From contig CM062295.1 in the NCBI GenBank assembly GCA_031216915.1, positions 182,914,927 to 182,978,926 on the forward strand: 64,000 bases of DNA, written 5' to 3'. The notes under the pieces were generated by a model. It saw only the letters and a list, made by a program, of their open reading frames with translations, was not told the origin of the DNA and did not search any database. Numbering within the stretch: the first letter of the stretch is position 1; each line of letters begins with the position of its first letter. The DNA is from Pictodentalium vernedei (Eukaryota; Mollusca; Scaphopoda; Dentaliida; Dentaliidae). Positions 21,829-32,775 of the stretch are shown piece by piece. Both the position numbers and the translations under genes were made by a program.

Positions 21829-23736
21829 CTAGAACTATCACTGAAGGTGATTAATACCCCCGCTTTGGGTTTTTAGAGGAATGCACTTCTGATCATGTAG
21901 GCGAAGGCCATAAGGAAATGTATACATAAAGATAATTTTTTGTTGTTGAAATTTGTATTTGCATGTGGCCTTCCACAGAACAGCACTGAATACTTAAAGA
22001 GCCCACACATATATGGTTTACATTTGGAAAAACACATTTACAATGTGCAACATGTATTCAAAATCGGTTCATTAATGTAGGAGGAGTTGCACACACAAGA
22101 ATCCCATTTGAAAACCCATAATAAATCCAAGTTAAAGGGAGATAACCTGGTTAAAATTGTCGCAGATCAAAAATTTGGGAATATGCGTATGTTCACTTAG
22201 TTGTGATAATGTTTGAAAGTTTTCGTCAAAATTGATTGATAAATGTAGGAGGAGTTGCACGCACAAGAATTTCATGTAGAAACCCATAATAAATCTAAGT
22301 TAAAGGGAGATAACCTAGTTAAAATTGCCACAGCTCAAAAATGTTGGAATATGCGCATGTTCACTTAGTAGTGATGATGTCTGTAAACTTTCGTCCAAAT
22401 TGATTGATAAATGTAGGAGGAGTTGCGCACACAAGAATTTCATGCAGAAACCCATATTAAATCAAAGTTCAAGAGAGATAACCTGGTTAAAATTGTCACA
22501 GATCAAAAAGTTTGGAATATGCACATGTTCACTTAGTAGAGATGATGTTTGAAAGGTTTCATCAAAATCGTTCATTAATGTAGGAGAAGTTGCGCACACA
22601 AGAATTTGTTCGGATGGAAAGACACAATAAATCTAAGTCAAAGGGAGATAACCTGGTTAAAATTGTCGCAGATCAAAAATCTTGGAATATGCGCATGTTC
22701 ACTTAGTAGTGATGATGTCTGAAAAGTTTTGTCGAAATTGATTGATAAATGTAGGAGGAGTTGCACGCACAAGAATTTCATGTAGAAACCCATAATAAAT
22801 CTAAGTTAAAGGGAGATAACCTAGTTAAAATTGCCACAGCTCAAAAATGTTGGAATATGCGCATGTTCACTTAGTAGTGATGATGTCTGTAAACTTTCGT
22901 CCAAATTGATTGATAAATGTAGGAGGAGTTGCGCACACAAGAATTTCATGCAGAAACCCATATTAAATCAAAGTTCAAGAGAGATAACCTGGTTAAAATT
23001 GTCGCAGCTCAAAAGGTTTGGAATATGCACATGTTCACTTAGTAGAGATGATGTTTGAAAGCTTTCATCAAAATCGGTTCATTAATGTAGGAGGAGTTGC
23101 GCACACGAGAATTTGTTTGAACGTAAAGACATAATAAATCTAAGTCAAAGGGAGATAACCTGGTTAAAATTGTCGCAGATCAAAAATCTTGGAATATGCG
23201 CATGTTCACTTAGTAGTGATGATGTCTGAAAAGTTTTGTCCAAATTGATTGATAAATGTAGGAGGAGTTGTGCACACAAGAATTTCATGTAGAAACCCAT
23301 ATTAAATCAAAGTTCAAGAGAGATAACCTGGTTAAAATTGTCGCAGATTAAAAAGTTTGGAATATGCACATGTTCACTTAGTAGAGATGATGTTTGAAAG
23401 GTTTCATCAAAATCGGTTCATTAATGTAGGAGGAGTTGCGCACACAAGAATTTGTTTGGATGGAAAGACACAATAAATCTAAGTCAAAGGGAGATAACCT
23501 GCTTAAAATTGTCGCAGATCAAAAATCTTGGAATATGCGCATGTTCACTTAGTAGTGATGATGTCTGAAAGGTTTTGTCCAAATTGATTGATAAATGTAG
23601 GAGGAGTTGCGCACACAAGAATTTCATGTCTGGAAAGACGTACGGACGGACGGACGGACAGACGGACGGACGGACGGACGGACGGACGTACAGGGCAATT
23701 CCTATATAGCCCCCACTTCTTCGAAGCGGGGGTATA
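21829..23736 (+). mobile_element. Array element (~168 bp unit) inserted in DIRS copy B
   Basis: Copy A reads GGGTCAAATAGCCCAGAG without a break. In copy B the same site is split between 'gggtcaactag' and 'ataaatagcccagag' by ~1.9 kb. Near the insert ends lie ATACCCCCGCTTTGG and GAAGCGGGGGTATAA, inverted to each other. The core (21960-23640) has about ten ~168 bp units (GTAGGAGGAGTTGCGCAC, GGGAGATAACCTGGTTAAAA, GCGCATGTTCACTTAGTAG), followed by a GGAC tract (23645-23690). Non-coding. Confidence 0.75.
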
Positions 23737-23754
23737 AATAGCCCAGAGCGAAGA

Positions 23755-24660
23755 GGGCAGTAGAACGGAGTCACTGCCGAAACAGACAGCCTACCTAGCT
23801 ATAGTAGCAACTGTTAAGTGAATGACATTCTGAGCAGTAGATAATAGACCTAACAATAGAGGCCTCCAGAAATGGACTCAATATTTCTGAGATAAAAAAA
23901 TTCATGAATGTGGATGGCTGAGCGCAATGAGCAGCCTTCAAAAATCTATAATAGCGACACTATTAATGTAAGCCCAAGATGTAGAAGAACTCTTACTTCA
24001 TGAGCCGAAATCTCAAACACAACTGCTGAGTCAATGATATACCATAAGCAGTATCGATAGTTAATTGAATCCATTAGCAATAGAATGGAGCGTAACGTCC
24101 TTCTAATAGGCATCAAAGACAGAAGAAGTTTACGCCCGTAGTAATAAACAGATATCTGTTTATAAATACATAAACTCTAACCGGACAGAGTAAAGGCCTA
24201 TGCCCGTACGAAGACGGAAGGACCTTAATAACAATAGGTTCCGGATATTAGGAGCCTAACTCTTATGCAAAAATCCAACCTAAATAGTAAAGGAAGTAGT
24301 GATTCCGAAACTACGAAAGTGAAAATCATCCACCGATAGTGCATGAAACTCACTGACTCTTCAGTAAAAGAGAAGCCAACAGAATTACTGTCTAAAAGGT
24401 CAGAATTTGAAAACTACTGTTTCCAGAGGCTCAAATGATTACTTAGCTAAATAAGAACCGAAGTTAAATTCCATATAGGAATTTAAACTAATGATTCTAA
24501 GTCTATTTATCAAAAAGTTACTAACTGACTTAGATAAAGAGACAAAAGACTCAATTGTAAACTATCGTAGAGTGCATAGGTATGAGGTAACATAAACCTA
24601 TAACCTAAATAATAACATGCTGCAGTAGATCTTGTGAAACAAGTATACTAAAAAGTTGCA
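23755..24660 (-). pseudogene. Tyrosine recombinase remnant of DIRS copy B
   Basis: Nucleotide alignment by eye to 31370-32240 of copy A holds throughout (for example ATTCTGAGCA, GGACAGAGTAAAGGCCTA, 'atcatccaccga', 'gtgcataggtat'). Stops and length changes break the frame many times. At ~24330 the sequence CTATCGGTGGATGAT keeps the frame that copy A has lost by one base. Confidence 0.75.
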
Positions 24661-25149
24661 ATGAGTAGTATGGAGGGATCAACAAAATGAACATAGTGAT
24701 CCCTACACCAACGACGGAAGAGCCTCCACTTTAGTCGCATAGAATAGCGAAGAAGAGGATCTCCTATAGTAAGAAATCGCGTCCAAAGCTCGTCCAGTAC
24801 AATGCAATACGGACCACACAATGGAATACGTGAAGGTTGCGACCTTGCGGGTTGTGATAAAGATGACACGATTTTACCCAGCGAAAAAAGATCCTCTCAT
24901 TAAGGAAGATTTCGCGTTAAGTCCCACAGTAGACATCAGAGTAAATTTACCCACGGTCTCTGTGAAGACAGAGATGCTATCAACAGAAATGTATTGTGGT
25001 TGTTTATCTTAGCAATACCTGCTGAAACAACAGCGTCGGAGGATACGCATATCCTATCATTCCGTCCTATTAGATCAATAGAGCGTTAACAACATTAGCT
25101 CAGAGATCCGGACAAGCAAACACATACGTCTGCAATTGATTAGCAAGCT

Positions 25150-25700
25150 GTGTCGTAAATAAATTATCATTGGGCGCTCCCATTGATAGCAAATCTGATT
25201 GAATACTTGTTTGTTGAGAGTCCATTCTGACGGCAACAAGTGACTCATAAGTGAACGTGAGTCTGGTAAAACAATCAGACGACCCGGAATATGACGGACC
25301 GAAACAGAACTTGGTGTACTATAACAAACAGAAGGATTCTTTCCATTAAATTGAATAATGGAAACGAATGAGTGCCTCCCTGGTTCCGGAGATACGCCAC
25401 TACTGTCGAATTAACGGACAGGATTTGGACATGCGTTTCTGAATAATGTTCATCCAATGACATAAAGCAAGCCTAAAAAACATTATTCCGCGGAAGATAA
25501 GTGCTTGCTTAGAGACTGCGGAACCCAAAGACCCTGGCACTTCGAATCCGTTGGGATCAATATTATATCCCAACCTGTTTGACTGGCAACCGTCATAATT
25601 ATAACACTCGGATCCGGCAACTGCAGTGGCACTCTCTGAGTCAACCACCGAATGTTTGCCCCAGTCTGAATCTCTTGCAACACTAGATAGACAAGAGAAC
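25150..25700 (-). pseudogene. RNase H-region remnant of DIRS copy B
   Basis: Contains recognisable pieces: WLTQRVPLQLPDPS and ASQTGW near 25560-25640, and ILSVNSTVVAYLRNQGGTHS near 25350-25410. The TDAS catalytic motif of copy A reads TVAS here, so the first aspartate is lost; SDN reads SVN, so another acidic residue is lost. Several frame changes. Dead. Confidence 0.8.
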
Positions 25701-26189
25701 GTGTAAATCGAGCAATTCGTGGATTGCTGAAAAGTTGCCGTCGAAGAGAAGCTTCTCCGAGAACGAAGCGACTCTGAGAGAGTTCTTCACCTTACTATCC
25801 ACGCGCGTGGATGTAGCTAGGGCTGCGTCACGTCTAACCAACTCCAATCAGCCACTGAAGGGCGGAGTTATACGTGAACAAACTACTGCCCTCAAAAGAA
25901 ATCACATTGAGGATAATATCCCGTAATTCTTTTCTTGAAGATGTAATGATAACGCCTCAGTAAGGTGGATTACGTATGATAAAGCATCTAAGTTAAGTCT
26001 ACTAGACATCATTGTCGTTTCCAGCATTGTGGTTGGAAAAGACATAGACGGCGAAAAAGAATATTACCAGTCCTTAACCACGCTGTCTAGACGCATATGA
26101 ACTCTCGGTATGCCCTGCTCTGCCAAAATAAATTATTCGTATAAATGATAAAAAGGCAGAAATGAGCATTGCGGACAAAAAACTAAACT

Positions 26190-28440
26190 ATCATGCTTGG
26201 TAGCAGACTTATATGCATATATAGTGTCGATAAATAATACACATGTTCTAATGACATTATTGGATTGTGTCGGTAAGTCAGGGACAATGTCCCTGAACCA
26301 ATCCAAAATTCCGTGTCCAATGACGCTATAAGTCTCTTATCCAACATCGCAGCAATGTAGTCCGAAATAACAATCACTGGAAGATAATGCCAGAAGATAT
26401 GAATGGCAGCTTCCGATGCTACGAAAGGGAAAACTCGAAATCTTTCGAATCCCTTTCGCCATCCTGTCGGACCCTATAAAGCGTTCGGTCGTCCGTACCT
26501 GATGCAACCGCGGACCGCACCGACCCAGCGCCGTCAGATAATTCCTGATTCGACTAAGAAACTGTCGATTGCTGGGATGCTGCGAAAAAACTGTGCTAAC
26601 TCGGATAGCACGTCCGTCACTGAGGCCTGTGGAGAAGCGGTCCTACAATGCATTGCCGCTAGAAGCTCCGTGATCGTTACCCCGTGCATACTACAAATAT
26701 GCGAGCGAACGGAGTGTATAGGCCTCGTGTCCCTTGGCTACCGGATGGCATGACCTATTCGCCGTGGAATCACTGAATGACGAAACTGATCGGATACTCG
26801 AGGTCACGTAGCCAATGTGCGGTCGTGTGCCCTGCTGTGAGGATGAGGAAGCATTATCGACAGTCTCTCGGACTGTCAATATAACGGAGCGTCCCGACCG
26901 ACAGACATATGCTCCGAATGTAAAATATCTGAACCACAACATGCGGTCCCCTATGTTGTTGGACGAGAGAGGGACCTCTCTCGCTCACAGCCCGGACGGA
27001 CCTGGACAAGCCAGGAACCGGACTAACAGGCTTCCTCCGATCTGTCCTCAATCCGCCGTCACTGGGTGAGTACTAAAGTAATTATAGTGCTCGCATCACC
27101 CAAATCTCCTTCCTAGACCGCAACGGACGAACCCGGCAGCCGAACCATTCGATGAATGTACGCTACACCGGGTGAACTAGCGAATGTCACTCCGTCGATC
27201 CTACAAGGGACCTCTTAGGCGATAGACATATTCCATGAGCACTTATTGCCGCTAGCTCTTCATTAACTACGACGACAGAGGCACACTTTTGAAAGACATC
27301 TCCGTAACTTTGCGAACAAGAAACCAGAAATGCTTGGTAATAGCAAGCATATAATAATAATATATATAGCGTCGTTCAATAATTCGAAAGTTTGTGTGAC
27401 ATTATTGGACTATGTCGGAACTGAGGGACGATGTCCCTGAACCGAACCAAAAATTTCTAAGTCCACCGACGCTATCAGTTTCTTATCCGGCATCGCAGCA
27501 ATCTGGTCCGACGAAAGAAGCTGTAGAAGATCAAGTCAGATGACATACACAACAGCATATGTAGTTCCGAAAGGGAAAGCTCGAAATCCTCCGAATCCCT
27601 TTCGGTATCCCATCGGACCGGATGAAATTTTCAGACGTCCGTACCCGCTTCCGCGGAGCGTCCCGACCCAGTATCGTCAGATAAAAAATATGCGACAGAT
27701 TCAGTTGATGCTGGGATGCTGGGATAAGCTGTGCTATTTAGGAAAGCACGTCCGTTCCCGAGGCCTGTGCAGTAGCGGTCTTACGATGCATTGCCGCCGG
27801 AAGCTCCGTGTACGTTGACACCCGCACACTTTCCTATGCGAACGTCCGGAGTCTGCAGGCCTCGTGTCCCTGGCTACCGGATGGTGTGACCTGGTCGCCG
27901 ATGATTCTCTGACTGGCAAAGCTGACTGGATATCCGAGGTCACGTAGCCAAGAGCGGTCGTGTGCGCTACGATGAGAACGAGGAAGCCTTATTGACAGTC
28001 TACTCTGGACTGCCTATATGTCGGAGCGTCCCGAGCGACGGACGTATGCTCCGAATGCGAAACATTTTATACCACAACATCTGGGGCCAGATGTTGTTGT
28101 ATGAGAGAGGGGCCTCTCTCGCTCGCCGTCCGGATGGACCAGAACGAGCTATGAACCGGATTAAAAGGCTTCCTCCGTTCTCCCTCTAATCCGCCGTCAC
28201 TGGGTGTGCATTTGGTTGATTTATAGTGCTCGCATCACCCCAAAACTCCTTCTAAGACCGCAACGGACGAACCTGGCTGCCGAACCATTCGATGAATGGA
28301 CGCTACACCGGGCGAGCTAGCGGACGTCAAAGGCTGTCGAACCTACTAGGGTCCTCTTAGGCAATTGGCGTATTTACATGAGCACTTTTCCGCTAGCCCT
28401 TCATTAATTGTGACGACGGAGGCACACTGTTGGAAGACAT
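26190..28440 (-). repeat. 1.14-kb tandem duplication in the 5' half of DIRS copy B
   Basis: Two copies offset by about 1140 bp (for example GGGACGATGTCCCTGAACCG at 27425 against GGGACAATGTCCCTGAACCA at 26285; the CGAACCATTCGATGAATG block at 27140 and 28280). Each holds the end of the gag-like region and the start of the next frame, including the site where copy A has TGA; both copies here read CGA. The segments before the gag homology (26190-26860 and 27340-27990) have no obvious match in copy A. Confidence 0.8.
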
Positions 28441-29575
28441 CACAGATACATCACCCTAATCTTGAGCGTCTGAAATAGAAATTGATAAAGTAGAGTGACC
28501 CTGCGGGGAAAGGACCGGAGTGTCCAATTCCCCACTAACATACCGTGACATACGCTTCCCATGTTGTCATCGAAATCATACGATACAGAACAGGAGTTAA
28601 TGCGAGTACACTGACCGCATATAGAATGATTATAAAAGTCAGAGGAAGACTTCCTCTTATTTCAATTGATCAAAATCCTTTCAATGTGAAAAGAAAACAA
28701 AGTCCTGGTACTCGCACCAACCCCTGGCAATCAAAATACATAATAATAATATGATCCATTAATATAGAAAAAATAATTGAAATCAAAATATTTTGAAAAA
28801 ATATTTTTTCAGAACAGCCCAAGTTTCTGAAAAGTAACATTGAGCCCCAATGGATCCCAAGCCTAAGTGTGGACAAAAATTTTAAAAATATTTTAAACAA
28901 TTTATTCAACACTTACGAACAATAATAATGTATCAAGTTATGATTAAAATAACATCAAGATATTATTTTCAAGAAATCCCCCCCACACACAGAGGGCTGT
29001 TGTAAATGTAAACAATGAGTGTAAAAACACTAAAATAAGACTCCAGGCACCCAGGCCCAGAATCAGTTACCAAAAATACACTATCTGATGCAAAACAGAG
29101 ACTTCCAGGGAAGAAATTGCAGAACATCAGATGGCAGATGCAGAACACAACGCCTAACCACCCGTAGGTGAAGACGTAAACATGGGGAAAAGAACAGAAT
29201 TCATTCTGTTATTCAGCTAAAACTCCCAAGAAATTTTAGTAATAATAATTACAGAAACTATGCCAAAAGTATGGGAGAATAGCAAGAGGGGACTTAAAGG
29301 AAAGGGAGAGAGGAAAACACTGAAAAATCAGTGTAACTAAATAACCAGAATGACAACAAAATGGCTGCTGCCTCGAAAATAGGTAACTTAACATAATTTC
29401 ATTAAAAAATTTTAAGTTACAGCCCTGATAACATTCTGTCACACATTTTTCCTCTCCTCCTTCTCTATCCTCCTTAGAAACACCATTTCACTAATATTTA
29501 TGTGTCTGGCATCATTTAAACTGAGATTTACAAGCACAAAGATCAGTCAGATGTTAACTGATGAAGGGCCAAACT

Positions 29576-29777
29576 TAGAATGATTAATGGCGCCAATTTC
29601 GGAACGTCCTTGACACTGCGCATGCGCAGTAGAGGTGAAGTGTGGAGGGCCATTCAGGACATGTTTTCTTTGGTTTTAGATGCAAATTTTGGGGATTGGG
29701 GGGCAAAATTTGTGTTTGGCCCTATATTTTAAGAGTTAGCACCAGCTATGTCTGGGTCATTGGTACAGTATAAAAAT
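29576..29777. repeat. Right ITR of DIRS copy B
   Basis: Reverse complement of the left ITR, ending CAGTATAAAAAT. It lacks the ~30-bp outer extension of the left ITR. Confidence 0.9.
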
Positions 29778-29844
29778 ATTAGTTATTCAATAATTTTTTT
29801 TTTTTGCAAGAGTTGTCTGCTTTTCATGTTAGGTAAAGGTTTAA
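29778..29844. mobile_element. MITE3, right part
   Basis: AGTTATTCAATAATTTTT to CTTTTCATGTTAGGTAAAGG, ending TTTAA at 29844. It matches the terminal arm of MITE4 read in reverse (GTTATTCAAGAATTTTT; TTTTCATGTTAGGTAAAGGG). Confidence 0.85.
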
Positions 29845-29944
29845 CAGAATAAAATATCTGGGAATATGTCAAGAAATTATTATGATAACTGTATTTCCTC
29901 TGTTTATGGACCTATTTGAGCTCAGTACATCAATACAGGTATTT

Positions 29945-29998
29945 ACTCTATTATATCTTGTTTGAAAGGCTTCATGAGGTCAATCAAACAAGATATAA
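29945..29998. repeat. Foldback with CTTGTTTGA-type core
   Basis: Arms TATATCTTGTTTGA and TCAAACAAGATATA around a ~22-base loop. Confidence 0.65.
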
Positions 29999-30179
29999 CA
30001 AAATAAGTGCTCAGTTTATCTCCAGAAGACATACAGGTGACTAAATCCCTGTTAACTGAATACTTCTGTTGAGAGAATAAGTCTCGATGGCAAAATGGCT
30101 ATTTCAATTAGCATAACATTCACGGGTGGGCAATATTTCCACTGACGCAATAATATTAGTTTCCAAACACGAATTATAT

Positions 30180-30345
30180 GAATAATTATCAAAAATTTAA
30201 TTAATGAAGCACCGGGTACAACCCAATGCTTCATTAATTGAAATTCTGTGGATGATGATTTTTATTAGCTTGTAAATGCATGCTTGAATATCAATGCCCA
30301 TGCTTGCATTACGACAAGTCCATGGCAACTGTACTGTACTGCACA
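30180..30345 (+). repeat. Hairpin-bearing repeat, copy 2
   Basis: A palindrome TTAATTAATGAAGCACCGGG / 'cccaatgcttcattaatt', then ATGATTTTTATTAGCTTGTA, ATGCTTG twice and CAACTGTACTGTACTG. Same orientation and order as 19475-19625. Confidence 0.6.
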
Positions 30346-30419
30346 CCAATTCAGTTCAAGAGCACCATATCCTTGACACTGGAGAAAGGATTGAAAGGCC
30401 ACTTTGTCACTGAAAAGTT

Positions 30420-30647
30420 AAAAAATTTATAGTAATTTATATATTTTTTATACTTACCAATGACCCAGACTTAGCTGGTGCTAACTCTTAAAATTCTAGG
30501 GCCAAACACAAATTTTGCCCCCCCCAATCCCCAAAATTTGCATCTAAAACCAAAAGAAATCATGTCCTGAAGGACCTCCATACGTTGCCCTCACTGCGTA
30601 TGCGCAGTGTCAAGGACGTCCCGAAATTGGCGCCAATTACCATTCTT
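30420..30647. repeat. Left ITR of DIRS copy A
   Basis: Starts AAAAAATTTATAG after GTT (30417-30419). Contains ACCAATGACCCAGACTTAGC and ends near GGCGCCAATTACCATTCTT. Confidence 0.92.
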
Positions 30648-30721
30648 ACAAGCAGTGCCTGGTCAGCGCTATGTACTCAGCGGGGAGGTATGAGTTCCCA
30701 ACTCCTGGGAGGGCCATCCCC

Positions 30722-30808
30722 GTCTGGGTCATTGGTAAGTATAAAAAATATAGAAATTACTATAAATTTTTTAACATTTTTATACTGTACCAATGACCCA
30801 GACTTAGC
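30722..30808. repeat. Internal complementary region of DIRS copy A
   Basis: 30722-30772 is the reverse complement of the left terminus. AAC follows at 30773-30775. 30776-30808 is the reverse complement of the right terminus. In DIRS elements this region is thought to template closing of the circular intermediate. Confidence 0.92.
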
Positions 30809-31413
30809 TGAATAGTAAAAAGGCTGGAGGGCCTAGGACATAGAGGAAGATCCAATAAGCTCAACTATATAAATAGAGTCAACCCCTCAAGGAGAAAAGG
30901 AGTATTAGGTTTTACATGTATCTTTCTTATTTTATATTAAATTAGAAAGATACAATACCCTTCATAATTGAGCATAATAACATTCATGTTCTCTATTAAC
31001 ATCCAGTATAACCCCTTATACTAATTATTTTAAAGTAAGCCAATAAATAAAGTTAGTCCAGAGAAATGAGACTCTTTATATTCTTATAAAAGTGTCCGAG
31101 GATTGTATATTAACGCCCGTTTGACACTTGATATATACAAATGCTTCACACCGAGCTACACTTTAAAAATAAGACATGAATGAATTTTTAACATTAATAT
31201 TACACTTTTAAACCATCCCGGTAACGACTCAGAATTACTGACTCCGGGGAGGAATCCCCTTGCTTTTCACTATAAAGCATGGTGACCTAAGGGAACACCC
31301 TCCCCCCCCCCCCCCCTTCCCCTTGCCCTGGGTCAAATAGCCCAGAGCGAAGAGGGCAGCAGGACGGAGTCACTGCCGGAACAGAAAACCTGCATAATTA
31401 TAGTTGCAACTGT

Positions 31414-32480
31414 TTAGTGGACGACATTCTGAGCAACAGATAACAGACCTAAACAATGCAGGTCTCCAGAAATGGACTCAATATTTCTGAGATAAAAATT
31501 TGTGAATGTGGATGGCTGAGACCAATAAGCAGCCTTCATTAAATCTGTAATAGCAACACTATTTGCGTAAGCCCAAGATGTAGAAAGAGCTCTTACTTCA
31601 TGAGCCGAAATCTTAAGCACAGACTGCTGAGTAGAAGATATATTATCATAAGCAGTACGGATAGTTAATTGAATCCATCTAGCAATAGAATGGACCGAAA
31701 TGTCCTTTCTGATAAACTGAGATCTTTGTTTATAAATACGTAAAGCTCTAACAGGACAGAGTAAAGGCCTACGCCCGTCCGAAGACGGAAAAGCCTTAAT
31801 AACAATAGGTTCCGTGTATTTATTAGGAGCCTGATTCTTAGCTAAAAATCCAACATTAGTAGTAAAGGTAATAGTGTTCCCGACACTACGATAGTGATAA
31901 TCATCCACCGAAGTGCTTGAAGCTCACTGACTCTTCTAGCAGAGGAGAAAGCTAAGAGAAAAGCTGTCTTATAAGACAAGAATTTGAAATCTACTGTCCC
32001 AAGAGGCTCAAATGGCTTTTCTTTGAGTTTAAGAAGAACCCAAGCTAAATTCCATTTAGGAATTAATCTAAGAGTTCTAGGTCTATTTATCGAGAAGTTT
32101 CTAACTAACTTAGATAAAGAGACATTAGATCCAATTTGTAAACTATCATGGTGTGCATAGGTATCAGATAACATAGACCTATAACCCTTAATAGTAACAG
32201 GCTGCAGTTTGATCTCGTCAAACAAGTATACTAGAAAGTTTGCAATGTCTGGTATGGAGGGATCAAAAATATCAACAGAATGATCCCTACACCAACTACG
32301 AAAGACCTTCCACTTACCGCATAATTTAGTGAAGAGGAGGTCCTCCTACAGTTAGAAATTGCGTCCACTGCTCGTCCTGTAAAATGCTTGCCAAGCAAGA
32401 AGGACCGCACAACGGAAATACGTGAAGGTTGAGACCTTGCGGGTTGTGATGAAGTTGACGCGATTTCCCCTGCGAAAGAA
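31414..32480 (-). pseudogene. DIRS tyrosine recombinase (broken frame)
   Basis: The enzyme would join the circular cDNA to the chromosome. The N-terminal part starts near 32480 (frame with SRISVVRSFL, GRAVDAIS). The middle part, 32225-31842, holds the first catalytic arginine in SSARRVSELQAL. The C-terminal part, 31908-31414 (164 codons), holds the HxxR box as HEVRALSTSWAY (residues 103-106), YWSQPSTF (second His/Trp position) and the nucleophile tyrosine in TNFYLRNI (residue 139). The frame changes near 32320 and at ~31903. At 31903 copy A reads CTTCGGTGG where copy B reads CTATCGGTGG, a one-base loss. All catalytic residues are present, so decay is recent or the gaps are assembly errors. 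Confidence 0.88.
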
Positions 32481-32775
32481 GATCCTCCCGTGGAGGAAGC
32501 TTTCGCTGTAAGTCCCACAGCAGACATCTGAGTAGATTTATCCACGGTCTCTGTGGAGACAGAGACGCTACGAACAGAATCCTGCATTGAGATTGTTTTA
32601 TCTTTAGCAATACTTGCTGTATTAACGGTGCTGGAGGATATGCATATCCTATCATTCCGTCCCACGAGATCGATAGAGCGTCTACTGCATATGCTCGTGG
32701 ATCCGGACATGGTGACACATACGTCTGCAACTGATTGTTGAGATATGTCACAAATAAGTCTATCATGGCCGTTCC
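32326..32775 (-). pseudogene. C-terminal continuation of the RT/RNase H protein in another frame
   Basis: The typical DIRS region just downstream of RNase H is readable here: MIDLFVTYLNNQL, VSPCPDPRAYAVDALS, WDGMIGYAYPPAPL. It continues the frame that stops at 32763. Copy A reads CGGCCATGATA where copy B (near 25170) reads CGCCCAATGATA, so copy A has lost one base. The role of this conserved tail is not established. Confidence 0.8.

Larger units (their letters stand above)
20934..29777 (-). mobile_element. DIRS-type YR retrotransposon copy B, decayed and non-autonomous
   Basis: Same family as copy A (30420-36297). The termini are inverted repeats: left ITR 20934-21160, right ITR 29576-29777. 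Read on the minus strand the order is right ITR, gag-like region (twice, in a tandem duplication), RNase H remnant, tyrosine recombinase remnant, internal complementary region, left ITR. Coding frames are full of stops. The RT core of copy A (YLDD region) has no counterpart that I can see between 25700 and 26190. An array element (about 21829-23736) interrupts it. It lies inside MITE3. No clear target duplication is visible, as expected for recombinase-mediated DIRS insertion. Confidence 0.85.

Noticed and set aside
22325..23058. Two nearly identical 75-codon frames
   Set aside because: Translations of the higher-order repeat in the array element; no start context and no domain.
23484..23774. 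Pro/Ser/Val-rich frame with PSVRPSV repeats
   Set aside because: Translation of the GGAC/GTCC tetranucleotide tract. The same applies to 19281-19520.
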